Made by a program: the position numbers and the translations under genes
From: Diaporthe sp. PMI_573
Lineage: Eukaryota > Ascomycota > Sordariomycetes > Diaporthales > Diaporthaceae
Length of the DNA: 64,000 nucleotides
Reading direction: 5' to 3'
NCBI GenBank assembly: GCA_021399435.1
Contig: JAJTUP010000031.1
Coordinates: 784,884-848,883, forward strand
Notes under the pieces: model-generated
Databases searched by the model: none
Told to the model about the DNA's origin: nothing
The model's input: the letters and a program-made list of their open reading frames with translations, nothing else
Shown here: positions 47,014 to 57,735 of the stretch, piece after piece
Layout of the letters: the number at the start of each line of letters is the position of its first letter
Position numbering within the stretch: the first letter of the stretch is position 1

Positions 47014-48625
47014 TCAAACGAAAGGCTCCTGTCTGACTGCATCCTCCACCTCCTTGAAAGCATCGTAACCATACAACCATGGCTGCACTTCTGGGCACGT
47101 CCATCTGCTGGGGAACGGTCCTTTCAAATCTTTCCCCAAGAGAGACAGGAACAAAGAATCTCGCGCTTCCTGCTCAGGGCCGTCTAGCATGTGAAAGTCA
47201 TGTCGCTTGAAAGTCTGTCAGTGAGATTTCTGAAACTCAATAGTCTCTTCAGCCTTCGTTGTGATATCTTACCTGCTTGAATGTTTCCCGGACAATGGCT
47301 TCCCCCCTTGCCTTCCTCAATTTCTCATACAGCCGCAGGGCTTGGGGAACTTGGTCCCTGGTCTTCACATGCCCTAGCAGTTGACCCAGGACAGCTCCGT
47401 CCTCGACAGCGGAATTTGCCCCCTGAGCGAGGTACGGAAGCATTGGATGGCACGAGTCGCCGCTATCAGGAGTGAAGGTCAGCCTGGTCTCTCACTTAAG
47501 CGCAACTCCAACTTCAAGACTCACACGAAAACCAAATTTGACTTATCATTGACCCAAGATGGCAACTCTTCCCCTGTATCGCAAAATGTCAGCGCCTTCC
47601 AATTTCTGCGAGACCCAAAACGACGGCGGAGCAAGGACATACTGTGCATCAACCTCCACTTCTCCACACTGTCCACCTTCTCCAGGAACCGTCTCAGGAT
47701 GGGATCCCAGTCGGCAAACAAAGCCTTCATTTCTTCCATGTTGCCCGGCTTGCGGCTCACACCCTCGGGCAGGTCGTCAGGGGCAAGCAGCACAAGATTG
47801 TACATCTTTCCGCCCCGCATCGAGTAGCCCACCACGTGGGTGCCGGGGCCGATCCAGAAATGCACAGTCGGGTTGCTCACCCACGCGCTCAGCTCCGGGT
47901 CGTCGGCCACCTGCTCCAGGTCGAGCACGACGCGGTACGCCAGATCACCCGTCGGCAGCGGGGGCACCTTCTTCCCCAGGAAGCAAGTCTGGCACTTTGA
48001 CCAGAGGCCGTCCGCGGCGACGATGATGTCGGCCCTCGCCTTCTTGCCGGACTCGGTCGCGATCTCACCTTGCTCAAAGTCAATCGAATCTACCTTCTCC
48101 CCGAGCTGGAAGTCAATCCCGAGTTCCTTGGCCTTGTCGTATAGGGACAGCTGAAGGTCCACGCGGTGCATATCCAGGAAGGGCGCCTGGTACTTCTTCC
48201 GGATGTTCTTGTGGAAGTTGTCCTCGTGCGCGAGAACCTTGCCCGTGTACCGATGCACAGTTAGTGCTGTGGGCTCCGCTGCTTCTCTCCACACGCGATC
48301 TGATAGACCCCATCGCTGGAGGATGCGGGTAGAGTTGGGTGTTACTTGCAGCCCAGCACCGATCTAATCTCCCTCGTAAGCTCACAATGACCTGCAGTCG
48401 GGAAGGGAGAGCCATGACGTGAGTTACGGCCTTACTAACCTCGAGGAGCTCCTTTGCTGATTCAAAAACTGTCACGTTATGACCGGACAGTGCTGATGAT
48501 ATCGCACTGGCGAGGCCACTGATACCTGCGCCCACTACGATTACTTCCAACTTGATCGGTGACTTCTGCTGGGTTGCGTTGCCGTTGACAGGCTCAGCTG
48601 TTGCGGGGCTATTGGATACCGCCAT
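47014..48625 (-). CDS. FAD-dependent aromatic monooxygenase (salicylate hydroxylase-like)
   Basis: A single-component flavin hydroxylase expected to use NAD(P)H and oxygen on a phenolic acid; the substrate is not deducible. Five exons are inferred: 48625-48440, 48363-47643, 47573-47525, 47462-47273 and 47214-47014, giving about 448 aa. All junctions keep phase and rebuild conserved motifs. Landmarks: the FAD dinucleotide-binding VIVVGAGISGLASAIS near residues 28-43; LQVTPNSTRILQRWGL; the middle DG motif IIVAADGLWSK; and the FAD-ribityl GD motif VFVGDSCHPMLPYLAQGANS. The 49-nt third exon (EELPSWVNDKSNLVFV) is short but restores the canonical sequence before GD. The gene converges on the quercetinase-like gene with about 400 bp between stops, consistent with a shared phenolic-catabolism role. 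No signal peptide or membrane anchor is evident. Confidence 0.88.
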
Positions 48626-49218
48626 CCTGTCAAGACATCCAATTTTGGTACTCTGCTCGGAAAAAGAAATCTGGTGATGTTTTCAAAGACCTAAAGATAC
48701 ATGCAGCTCTTGAGCGAGCATACACATCGGATGTCCCTTTTCAATTCCAATCAGGTCATCAATGCGTGTACGTTCCGGCTATCCCAGAGCAGTACCACCG
48801 TAGAGAGATGCCGAACACACGCGGCTAATGTTAATGCTAACGCCGGGTATTCCGGTTCCGAGGTTTGGCTTCGGCCGGCTTTCCCGGCCATCCAGATTCC
48901 GCGGAAGGGATTCTGTCGGCCCTCAGTTTTGGTTTCCTGCAATGATGTACAAGAGACAGTTTTGTTCTTTTCCGGTGATATACCAAGGGTAAAAGAGCGG
49001 GATGGAGACCAGAGAATAACAATGAAACCATGCTCAGATTTATTCTCGGAGACAGTACCATCTCGCATGAGAAGGACGTAATTATACACGCCAATCGGAG
49101 AACCTTGCGATACGTACAATTAACTGTCGAGATTACATTTCATTGGCCGCCTTCGCGAGAGACCTACGGGTCATCCATTGGCGTCTCGGAGATGCAAATT
49201 CATTTGAGTTCTCAAGGT
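48626..49218. other. Intergenic region between monooxygenase start and ZIP stop
   Basis: About 590 bp carrying the monooxygenase promoter and the ZIP 3' flank. Small ORFs occur on both strands but none resembles a protein. I see no clear TATA box or tandem repeat. Confidence 0.4.
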
Positions 49219-51008
49219 TTATGCCCAAGCGCCCACGAGACTCATGAGAAACGCGCCCATGACGACATGCAGGCAAGCGTAGACCCGACGGCGACCACGA
49301 AGAACCTCCCAACTATTATCGCTGAGGAAGTCCTCGGACAAGAGCTCGACGAGAGATTGAAATGTGAGCAGCCCTGATGAGATTGCATTCATAGAACCGA
49401 CAACCAGAAGCCCAACCTCCGAGTCCTGGTTATAGAACGAATGGGTTGCAAGACCGATAGCTTGACCGAACGGAGTACTGCACCGAGGAATTGTCAGTAT
49501 ATTAGTATTGGACCTGAGCGAGGCCAGAGCATCGCTTGGAATCATATCCAGAAACATACGTGCAACCATATGCCAACGCCATGAGCCATGGCTTCCATGC
49601 CTTTTCCGGCCAGCCAATGTCAGCAATTCGAGATCCAAGGGCTAAACCTTCGAATGTTTCTGTTGATTCAGTGCATTAGCACGAAAGCTTCCGTCTTGGG
49701 TTGTTTGTTCCTAGGTAGATCATAATCGATAGCGATGTACTTACGGTGGAACGCGATAGCAATGAGCAGTACGACGAACTCATTGTTGATGGAAACACTC
49801 AGGGCCATGCCAATGAAGATGCTATGAAACAGAATTCCAGCTTCAAGCATGAAGCACTGCATCATGTCCCTTCGTTGCTTTTCCTCTCGTTGCTTCTGCT
49901 CCTCGGATGTCTGCCGTTCTTCATCCTGGCGATCGATTCGTGACAAGCTTCGGCCAATGCTCGCTGATCTGCCAGCCAAAGGGCGCATGGTCCCCAGATG
50001 CGTTGCTGCCTCGGTTGGGGCAGCAGGTTCAGCACGAACACCTTCAAGATTATCTGCCAGCTGCCGGCGATGGCGAGAAGGGTGGAAAATCATCTCGATG
50101 AGCATCAGCATGAAGATAGCCGCTAAAGCCATGGCACCAGGCATAGCGGGATACTTCTCTGTCCAGAAATCAGGCAGGCACGAGTTACCGAGAAGGGTAA
50201 AGGCTGTGGGTAGCAGGTGGACGAAGGCGGTCGCAATGAGCACCCCAGTTCCGAAATGGCGAATTGCGAAGAAGAAGGATGGAGGGATACGCAGGCCTGG
50301 AAAGCGCACGGCTAATATGGGGAACGCGCATGCTGTGGTTGAGACGAAGAGGATGATGAACAAGGCTCCAACATGCAATGGAGTGTTGTACACACTCTCA
50401 TCAACACCATTGTTAACAGGGCAGGTTGAACGTCTTTGAATCGAACTCGTGGGTTGCTTAATAGATGGCTCTGTAGTTGTGAAAGTGCGAGTAAGTCGTC
50501 AGTGGGAGAGTTTTCGTGCCTTTGGAATATATCTCTGATATGCATACCGCTCTTTGGGACATCTGCCCGAAAGAAGTCCCTCGCGCTCGAGAGAACAACG
50601 GAGGAGACGAGCACGGACAAGAACCAACTAATCCGATTCCACGTTACTGACTGAGCCAATGAAGAGGCGTCCCAGGAGGAAGTCGTAGGGCAGATGGACC
50701 CTCCTCTACCGTCATCGGTGCTGGATACTTTCGGGCACGAGGCGAGTGCTGGTAGGAGATCCCATTAATCAGTTCCCGCAACGGCCTTAGAAACAGAAAA
50801 AGATTGTCGAGGAAAGCTTACCCAAGGCCCTATGCCCGACGAGCATTGCCTCATCATACTTGAGAGGCAGGCTGCTATAGACCCTTGTGTCACGCTCTCC
50901 TCCTTCTTTTGAATCGACAGCGCTTTCAAGACTCTGACCAGTAATGATACGGTCTCCCCATCCCAGGCCCTCTGAAACAGCTTGGTCGGTCTTCAGTGCA
51001 GGACTCAT
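49219..51008 (-). CDS. ZIP-family zinc/iron transporter
   Basis: A membrane importer or organellar exporter of zinc or similar divalent metal. Five exons are inferred: 51008-50822, 50748-50548, 50470-49745, 49659-49560 and 49477-49219, giving about 490 aa. Start choice: an apparent start at 50659 is a TTG inside exon 2; the ATG at 51008 is reached by splicing in phase. The N-terminal part is a long hydrophilic leader and one hydrophobic segment (WFLSVLVSSVVLSSA). The ZIP domain follows: VGALFIILFVSTTACAFPIL, HFGTGVLIATAFVHLLPTAF with its histidine, AALAAIF-like TM3, then a histidine- and glutamine-rich cytosolic loop. The two signature metal helices come last: HSIFIGMALSVSINNEF and, after splicing, HQTFEGLALGSRIAD. 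The C-terminal helices (TPFGQAIGLATHSF; LHVVMGAFLMSLVGAWA) complete the fold. Confidence 0.9.
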
Positions 51009-51536
51009 CGTGGTGGAGGTTGGTACTTTGTCGACACATCTCACTAAGAGGTGTAATAGACTGCACAGAGGCAGTTAGATATACGAGTTTTGACGTAGAT
51101 TGCGGGGTGAAAGGAAAGAGCTTGGCATTCTTGGTATTGCAATTGCACTGGTATTCATTCGGGAGCCAACGGGATTCACCTCTTGGCGTCTTACTTCGCG
51201 CACCTTGATGGGTCGGACGACCTTGGAAGAATCCAGGGGGCCCACACCGTCCTTCCGTCTGTGCCGTCTGCAGGTCAGGCTCGACAGGGTAACAGACAGT
51301 CTTAGGTAATTATTTGGGTTCAAACTTAATTCCCACAGTTATTGGGGTCCAGGAAATCCCGTCGATAGGGCTCGAAGACGATGCCTGCAAAAAGTGTTTC
51401 CTCACCAGTGCTATTGGTTGCTTGTCCACCGGCGATAGCAAAGTATTTGAGCACCACTTCCATTGCTATCATCAGCGACGGCGGTAGATTTACCACAATG
51501 TCCTCCATCTTCAGCCTCAGCAAAAATAATTCGGAT
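51009..51536. other. Intergenic region, ZIP promoter
   Basis: About 530 bp between the CorA-like stop and the ZIP start, both on the minus strand. It should contain the ZIP promoter. No gene is supported. I did not find a convincing zinc-response element by eye. Confidence 0.4.
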
Positions 51537-53149
51537 TTAATTCCTCGGCAGGTACAAGCCATCCATTTTCAGCCATTTCCTCAGACTCCCTTGCCGCCTC
51601 TTGTCGACGATATAGTAGATCACCATGAGCAGCGCAATCAGCGGCACAGATATGGCAAAATATACCCAAAAGAGCTCGTTCCCCGGAGCGTACGGCTCGG
51701 CCATGCTGAACAGGCTCGCCGTGTAGGCCAAGGGGATGAAGACCAGCCCCAGCACAGTCAGGGTCTTGGTGCTCTTGGCCTCGAACACGGACTGCCTGTT
51801 ACCAGCCATGCTGGCCAGGCCTGTGATGAGCGAGCTGAGCTGCTCGGCCCGGTGGCGTGTGTCCTGAAACTGTTTGTATAGGAACTGGTAGTCCACGTTG
51901 ATGTCCCGCCAGTGCTTGACATCCCTCACATCGGGCTCCTCAAAAGGGACGCCCAGCTGCACCATGGTCCACCCGAGCGACTCGCAGTATTCACTCATGC
52001 GCCTGTCTAAGGCTTGCGAGTCGCTCCACTGGCCTTCGACTTCTGCAATATCAATGGAGAGTCTTTCTTGTAGGGACATCTGCCACTGGTATTGGGATAT
52101 CACGGCTCCAAGATATTCTGCTTGCTTGAGATACTGGCTAGCAATTATTTTCGAGACGATTAGGTTTATAGAAGCTGAGTCTTCCAAGTTGAAAGATTTT
52201 CTGTGCACCTCAAGATAGAAGCAGATGTCGTTGAGCATCGAGGTCCGAGGAGGACCCGAGTGGCATGTACGCCGTGCCTTCTCAGGTAGTGGCCCAGTCT
52301 CGTGAGAGGCTTGGGTCCATGACCATTCTGATCGAGGAATAAAGTCCATGTAGCCCCCCTGGAATGTGCTGGGAGGGTTCTGAAGGGTGACCACAGCTTC
52401 CCCCCGGCCTTTGCCCGCCTGAAGCAGTGGCGGATCTGTGAGAATCACGCCTGCGATCGATCCAAGAGTCAGCGAATGCGTGCGGTATTCCAGCTATACC
52501 GGAAGTCCGGTGATCACTCACAATCCCAGCCCTTTCCACTGGGCTTATCTCTCTTCCATATTGAACACTTGCGACGCAGGGTTCCCGCATTCGAGAACTT
52601 CCCCATGTACCGCGTTACACCCAGGTGCCTCCCTGTGACAGCACAGTACAGTTTGAATGTATTCTGAATGCAGCTGGGGATGGAGCACAGCTCGAAGTAC
52701 GGAAGTGTCACATGTTCCCTTGTCATGGCCACGGTTGGAAGAACCGGTCCATCGCTCAACGCACTGGTAGAGTTGTCGAATACCACAGTTGCCAGATGTT
52801 CCGTGAAAAATGAAGCACAAATTTGGTAGTGAGATCCGATTGCATCAATGTACTCCGGGCTCGGAGCCTCGACGATGAATATTCTTCTTTCGTTGTTCGA
52901 AGCTGGCCCCGTCTCTAGCTGAGTTCTGAGATGTTGCACCGTTGGGATGGGACGGCCCCATTTGAAGGGCCCACTGGTACCGGCTTGCAGTGAGACCACT
53001 CGGCAGTGTCGATGTGGCCATGGTATGTTTTGTTTGATATTCTTGGGATCCCGATATCTCAACCGGGGATCCGATGCGCAGAGAGCATTGACCTGCTTCG
53101 CATACTCTCCTTTCCCGCTCAACCAGGATGAGGACACAGTCTCGGCCAT
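51537..53149 (-). CDS. CorA-like Mg2+/cation transporter family protein
   Basis: Fungal CorA-like membrane protein. Two exons (53149-52522 and 52450-51537) join in phase (GWD-C-VILTDPPLLQ) across a 71-nt intron with a GTGAGT donor, giving about 513 aa. The ATG at 53149 (MAETVSSSWLSGKG) is the first in frame; a good acceptor (ttgtctcag) just upstream suggests a 5' UTR intron or a missed leader exon. The large N-terminal soluble domain and long helices (EQLSSLITGLASMAGNRQSV) end in two membrane segments, TLTVLGLVFIPLAYTASLFS and WVYFAISVPLIALLMVIYYI. True CorA channels have GMN after the first segment; here the position reads FSMAEPYAPG, so GMN is missing. Selectivity may therefore differ, or it may not be a channel. 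The basic tail (DKRRQGSLRKWLKM) is typical. It sits next to the ZIP transporter. Confidence 0.8.
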
Positions 53150-54539
53150 AGGGTCAAAGTTCAAGACGGTCAAACTGAGACAAATGCAGAGTCAGTCCTG
53201 GATTTTGTCAGAGCCGCGGATAGATCAGTGTTAAGACTGAAGCCAAAGCTGATATTTGGGAACTAGTCAATTTGCTCAGCGGCATCCAAGTGTGGCCCCC
53301 AACCACTGTTCACGTACACTGAAAGTATAATTCGCCCGTGATGCCGATTCCCTGTCCATGACTTGCAAGGTTGGATCATTTCTGGACGCCTCTTTGTGGT
53401 GCCTTGGAGCTGAGTTGAGATTTTAGAGGCAGCTGAGCCAGACGCTGGCTCCTGCGTGGCAGAACTGCTGTATACCCTTCTGCTTTGCGGTAATGATCAC
53501 CTTGTATTTGCCGTTAGCTTCATTTCATGGTATCTGATGAATTTGTATGGTTCATGTGCTCCCGTGCAGCTCATCTCACATAAATTGATGCACTAGTCCT
53601 CTCCCGCCGTGCTATAAACTACCGTACTAAACATATGATGTCCTTTTTTATTCTCAAAGTAAGGGCGATAGGGACCTAGAAGTAATAAATGAGTGGACAC
53701 TCCGTGTGAGGGTCTTCTTCTGGGCTTGCAACCCTCAGAGCAGCTGAAAGGGCAGGGCTTAGGGCATATTGGACGAGCAAGGATGAAGCAACCCTTAAGA
53801 GCCCGGGTGCTACACCGTGTTCCCCCGTCTCCTTGTTCAGGATCGCAGGAAGCACGAGTTTTAGCTTATATCCTTGAGAAAACCAGAAGGTTACATCAGA
53901 CGCGATACGTCCGGTTGCCGCTTAACTAATTTAGCAAGGGTTGGTACTTGGGAGCGTAAGAGTGATGTGTTAGTGGGTTGCATCAGTATGGCCTGTGAGA
54001 CGGAGAAGGCAAAGGTAGGAGAAATGGATTGGAGACATAGGGGGCCGACACCACTCTGTCGAAAGCAGAACCGGTTCACCGGTTCCAGCTCGGTGGCAAA
54101 TGGCCAGAGCTATTCTGGGAAATGCCCTTGCAACCTCATGAGCATTGTCGACGGAAAGTAAGAGGCACTCGTGTGAATCGACACCTCCTGAAGTCAGGGA
54201 GATTTCTGGTCAATCGCGGACCAGCGGGGGAACATAGCTCAGGTACTGCATCTGGAGCCACACTCCCGCATGGCAGGCCAACGGGTAAGCTTGGTCTATT
54301 GGCATCGATACTATCTCATTTTCCCTAAATACCTGCTGGCGTCCAGCATAACGAGGTAGCGATCTTTGACTGGCATTGCGCAACGGAACTTGAATACCAT
54401 CTCACCCTGTGGCATCTCCCATGGCGCTCCGCGGTTTTCCACAGTACAAGATTGAAATTCACGAATGGGAGCTTCATCGGACCAAGCTATCACAATAGCG
54501 GCGTAATAGAAGAATCGAGCTGCCAGCCTCACCATCCGT
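53150..54539. other. Intergenic region, no supported gene
   Basis: About 1.4 kb upstream of both the CorA-like gene (minus) and the PD-(D/E)XK-like gene (plus), so it should carry both promoters. A 74-codon minus-strand ORF at 54311-54535 (starting MVRLAARFFYYAAIVIAW) is unlike anything I know. The other small ORFs look random. Confidence 0.45.
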
Positions 54540-55291
54540 ATGCTAGGGCCCCTACATCAGAAGTTAGTCGAAGGGTTCAAAAGCATTATTCTAGACCGAC
54601 TTGTAGAAGCACAAGTCACGTCTGGTTATAATGGCATGATTACCGAAAATACTGGCATAGATGCAATTTTTAAGGAGCCTGAGCCTGAGGTCTCCTCCAG
54701 CCCAGCACCTCGTCCACAGGCTGCCTCACAAAAGGGTCGTTTACAAAACCTCCGGCCGGATGCAAGCACAACAGATCTGGGCTCTGACAATAGAAGCAAC
54801 GACCTGAGTGAGACGAGTCCTGCAAGCGTCGAGCATACCTACGGCCCGGACTTTGGAATGTACTTTGCTCCTCAAGACGGTCAAGAACCTTATTTCCCGG
54901 GTATACTGGTTGAGATAGGGTGGTCACACCCGTTGCCGGACTGGAAGGCGAAGCGTAAGTTCATCACCTGCTCCCGGCGTTCTATTCTGGTTTTCCTCTC
55001 TGCCAAGTTCTAAATAGATCATCTCCAGGCTACATCCGGTATGGCAAAGGCCATGTTCGCTATGTCATGGCTCTCAATGTCGAACACCGGCCGAAGGAGG
55101 GTGCAATGCCGAATATCACCATCCACGCGCACGAGATAGCTTCTGACGAAGAGTCCTGGTTTCCGCGCAAGAGCCTACACGCCTACGATGTACGCGCCAA
55201 TGCTGAACTCGAAGCACTGACAGAGAGTTTAGGCTGGAAGAAGATAAGACGAGGTTCTGCACCGAAATCGATGAGCATATTCACCGATTGA
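54540..55291 (+). CDS. PD-(D/E)XK nuclease-like fungal protein
   Basis: Two exons (54540-54954 and 55029-55291), with a GTAAGT donor and CTCCAG acceptor in phase (DWKAK-R-YIRYGKGH), give about 225 aa. The N-terminus (MLGPLHQKLVEGFKSIILDR) resembles the start of fungal proteins with a restriction-endonuclease-like fold. A low-complexity linker follows, then a candidate active-site pair: PDFGMYF (the PD) and GILVEIGWSHP (E-I-G in place of (D/E)xK), then a helix with KRYIRYGKGHVRYVMALNVE. The lysine of the motif is missing, as in many fungal members, so catalysis is doubtful. An in-frame stop about 30 bases upstream limits a simple N-terminal extension. Family assignment is from the motif layout and is tentative; the biological role is unknown. 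Confidence 0.6.
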
Positions 55292-55999
55292 GAGGATGGG
55301 CGTCCGAGGTGCAGGGAATTTTTGGACGGGTGACACAGTACAACACAGCGCAGTAGAAAGGAGAGGAGCGATTTAGATGGAGTGGTCATTAGTCCATTCT
55401 TCCGATTAGCTGTGCCAGCCACCAGGGCATTGCGTTGCTATGATTCGAAGAGTCTGTCATGCAGAAATGCGGAAATGTAGTGCCTTGTGAACATGTCTGC
55501 CATCGGTCATCTGAATCTACATTGCCCACGCGCACTCATTGTAATAATAAACTTTTGTTGCTATACTTACTTAATCATATCTCTTATACTATTCAATTGC
55601 TCGTTTTCTCATCTTGCCTATGCCCTTGCTCTAATTCCAATCCTTTATAGCGTTCATCAATTAGGAGGAGACTGCAGCCTCCTTGCTGACAATAACTATC
55701 CGTGACCGGTTCCTCATAATTTCGTGGTATACCCGGGCATATCTTATAGCACGGCCGTAGGTATTAATTAAGTAATACCCTTCGTCTTTAAATTTCCTCA
55801 TCTTCTTCTTAACTATTAGTTTCCCCATCTTCCCAAAATCAAGATGGGATATCATGCGTCCTTTATCCCAAAGCAGGATAAAAATCCAAAAAAGGCTCAA
55901 TATAATGGAGTCCTATAATCCATTAGCGTAAATCTTTATTCCAGCCTTATTCATACTTACCTTTATTTCCAAATCCACCATTCCATCTAGCATGTCGAT
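55292..55999. other. Edge of the gene island
   Basis: Composition shifts to AT-rich near 55540. A minus-strand 79-codon ORF (55661-55900, containing KFKDEGYYLINTYGRAIRYA) may be a downstream remnant of the adjacent ORF at 56000-56596 on the same strand, but I cannot place it in a family. Confidence 0.4.
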
Positions 56000-56596
56000 T
56001 TATGCCTCCTCGGCCATATTATTTATTGTAATGTCTCCATCCAGATCGGCAGTATCTGCCAAAACAAGTGGCAAATTTTGTGGGCTAGAGGGCCTCGGTG
56101 CGGCATCCTCTGTGTTACCTGATGCCCTCTCATCTGATTCGACCTGGACTGGTCTTGAAACGGCGGTATCTGGCTTGGCCGGCATGTTGTGACTATTCAA
56201 TGCCTCGGTTGCTAAACTAGTGAGTAGAGTATTGGCTTTCTCAGCCGGTAGACACTTGCCGAAGAAGGCAAAGAACACAGACGCCCTCACCGCAAAGGAA
56301 GACACACCGCTCCCTTTTCCACACCATACATCATATATCTGTTGCAAAAACAGGTATTTCCGGTCGGCCTTGTACGCGTTATAAAACACGCAACCACTTT
56401 TGCGCTTGATGTCTTCTCCGGAACCCGGAACCAACATGTCCGGCTTGGTCTTATCAGGCTGTATCTCAGAAGCGTGCTTGAATATACGACTGACTTGGTT
56501 CTCTTTTGTTCTCTTTTGTTCTCTTTTGTTCTCTTTTGTTCTCTTATTTCTCTTTACTTTTCTTATAATAATATCTACGTTTCCAATCTTATTCAT
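56000..56596 (-). CDS. Uncharacterised ORF with repeat-expanded N-terminus
   Basis: A 198-codon open frame from ATG at 56596. The N-terminal 35 residues are dominated by KRTKENKREQKRTKEN-type sequence encoded by the microsatellite at 56496-56545. The middle (CVFYNAYKADRKYLFLQQIY and SSFAVRASVFFAFFGKCLP) looks protein-like and is not interrupted, and the C-terminus is acidic and serine/proline-rich. I do not recognise the family. Its place at the island edge and the repeat-derived start suggest a fragment of an older gene whose true beginning is lost. Confidence 0.4.
   Translation of the reverse strand: MNKIGNVDIIIRKVKRNKRTKENKREQKRTKENQVSRIFKHASEIQPDKTKPDMLVPGSGEDIKRKSGCVFYNAYKADRKYLFLQQIYDVWCGKGSGVSSFAVRASVFFAFFGKCLPAEKANTLLTSLATEALNSHNMPAKPDTAVSRPVQVESDERASGNTEDAAPRPSSPQNLPLVLADTADLDGDITINNMAEEA
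56496..56545. repeat. 10-bp microsatellite (ttctcttttg)n
   Basis: About four and a half perfect copies of ttctcttttg on the plus strand. They fall in the N-terminal codons of the minus-strand ORF. Because the 10-bp unit is not a multiple of three, each gain or loss shifts frame. Confidence 0.85.
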
Positions 56597-57424
56597 CCAT
56601 TATGATAAGACACCCCACTACAGCAGGTCGCACTTAGCATTGAAACTCGCAAGGGTCTGGAATACAGTGGGGACCGAAATTAGTATCCGGCGGCCTGTCT
56701 CAACAATCTTTTCAATCGATGATTATTGTGGGGCGCCCCTGCTTATATAGTGCACATTTGTTTATATAGTATTTTTTTTAAATCGATTAATAAGTCATTA
56801 TTCTGGCCTCAGGCAAGAACTAATGTATCTATTAGTTTATTTGCTGATTTCCATTCCTTTTTTCTGCCTTAACTAATATGTAGCGATATAATAGTACCCT
56901 ACCTTATAACCTCCCAGCATGTCTAGTTAGAGGTTATGATTTAAAGCAAGCTTCTGACTAATAAAGTAGTTCATATAATAAACTATAGTAACTAAACTAT
57001 GCGTTAAATCTAAACCAGGCTGGCCCTATTTGATAGTACAAAAGCCCCTTTAAATTACATTAGCCGCCATAGCATAATTATACTACTTATATGAGAAATG
57101 TTATATAATTGCCTAACTTAACGACTAGACATATTTTAATATAAGATAGTTACTTTCCTGTATAAGTAATTTGGCGTTATTATGTTAGCTTTTAGTATTA
57201 CTCAGACCTTGCAAGCAATAGGATAGTTAAGAAAGATTAATTGTTATGTAGTAAAATAGTATAACTAGAATCTATAAGCGCTTTATTTATAAACTGCGCC
57301 AGTTTTAGTTGTATTATCTTATTTTTATTGATGAGTCAGGCTATAACAAATGGGCCGGCCTTTAACAGTCTAGTTGGGTATCCCTAGGGGTTATACTAGT
57401 GTAGGTTACTAGCCTCTATCGGGA
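56597..57424. other. AT-rich DNA, no gene
   Basis: Strongly TA-rich with no recognisable frame. It could include the upstream part of the transposase relic that follows, but I cannot read it. Confidence 0.45.
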
Positions 57425-57735
57425 ACAGAGGTACTATATCCTTCTAGCATATATATAGAATGGTATAATACTAGCATATGTCTATTGTACCAAGGATCTA
57501 CAGACAGCATTGTGTTTAAGGATTTTATTAAGCAGTTGCTTCATTATTGTGGCCGATGGCTAAAACCTAAGTCTGTTCTTGTAATAGATTGCGTTAATTT
57601 ACTACTCCAAAAAGGTTAAATAATTGTACAAAGAAGTAGGCGTCAAGTTGCTCTATCTGCCGCCCTATTTACCCACTCTAAACCCAATTGAAAAGTTGTT
57701 TGCAAAGCTTAAGACCTACATCAAAAGTTAGTGAG
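57425..57735 (+). pseudogene. Tc1/mariner-type (DDE_3) transposase C-terminal relic
   Basis: One frame reads GSTDSIVFKDFIKQLLHYC, then SVLVIDCVNLLLQ, corresponding to the second catalytic aspartate region (VxDNAxxH) with the asparagine-histidine pair eroded. After a frame change the sequence continues VGVKLLYLPPYLPTLNPIEK then LFAKLKTYIKS, the highly typical 'LPPYSPxLNPIE' third-acid motif. The N-terminal DNA-binding part is not seen. The frameshift and missing start make it a pseudogene. Confidence 0.75.

Noticed and set aside
50548..50659. Apparent ZIP start at 50659
   Set aside because: The codon there is TTG; the frame is open upstream to an acceptor at 50748 that joins in phase to an exon with ATG at 51008.
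53149..53173. CorA-like start at 53173
   Set aside because: That codon is TTG; the first ATG in the same frame is at 53149.
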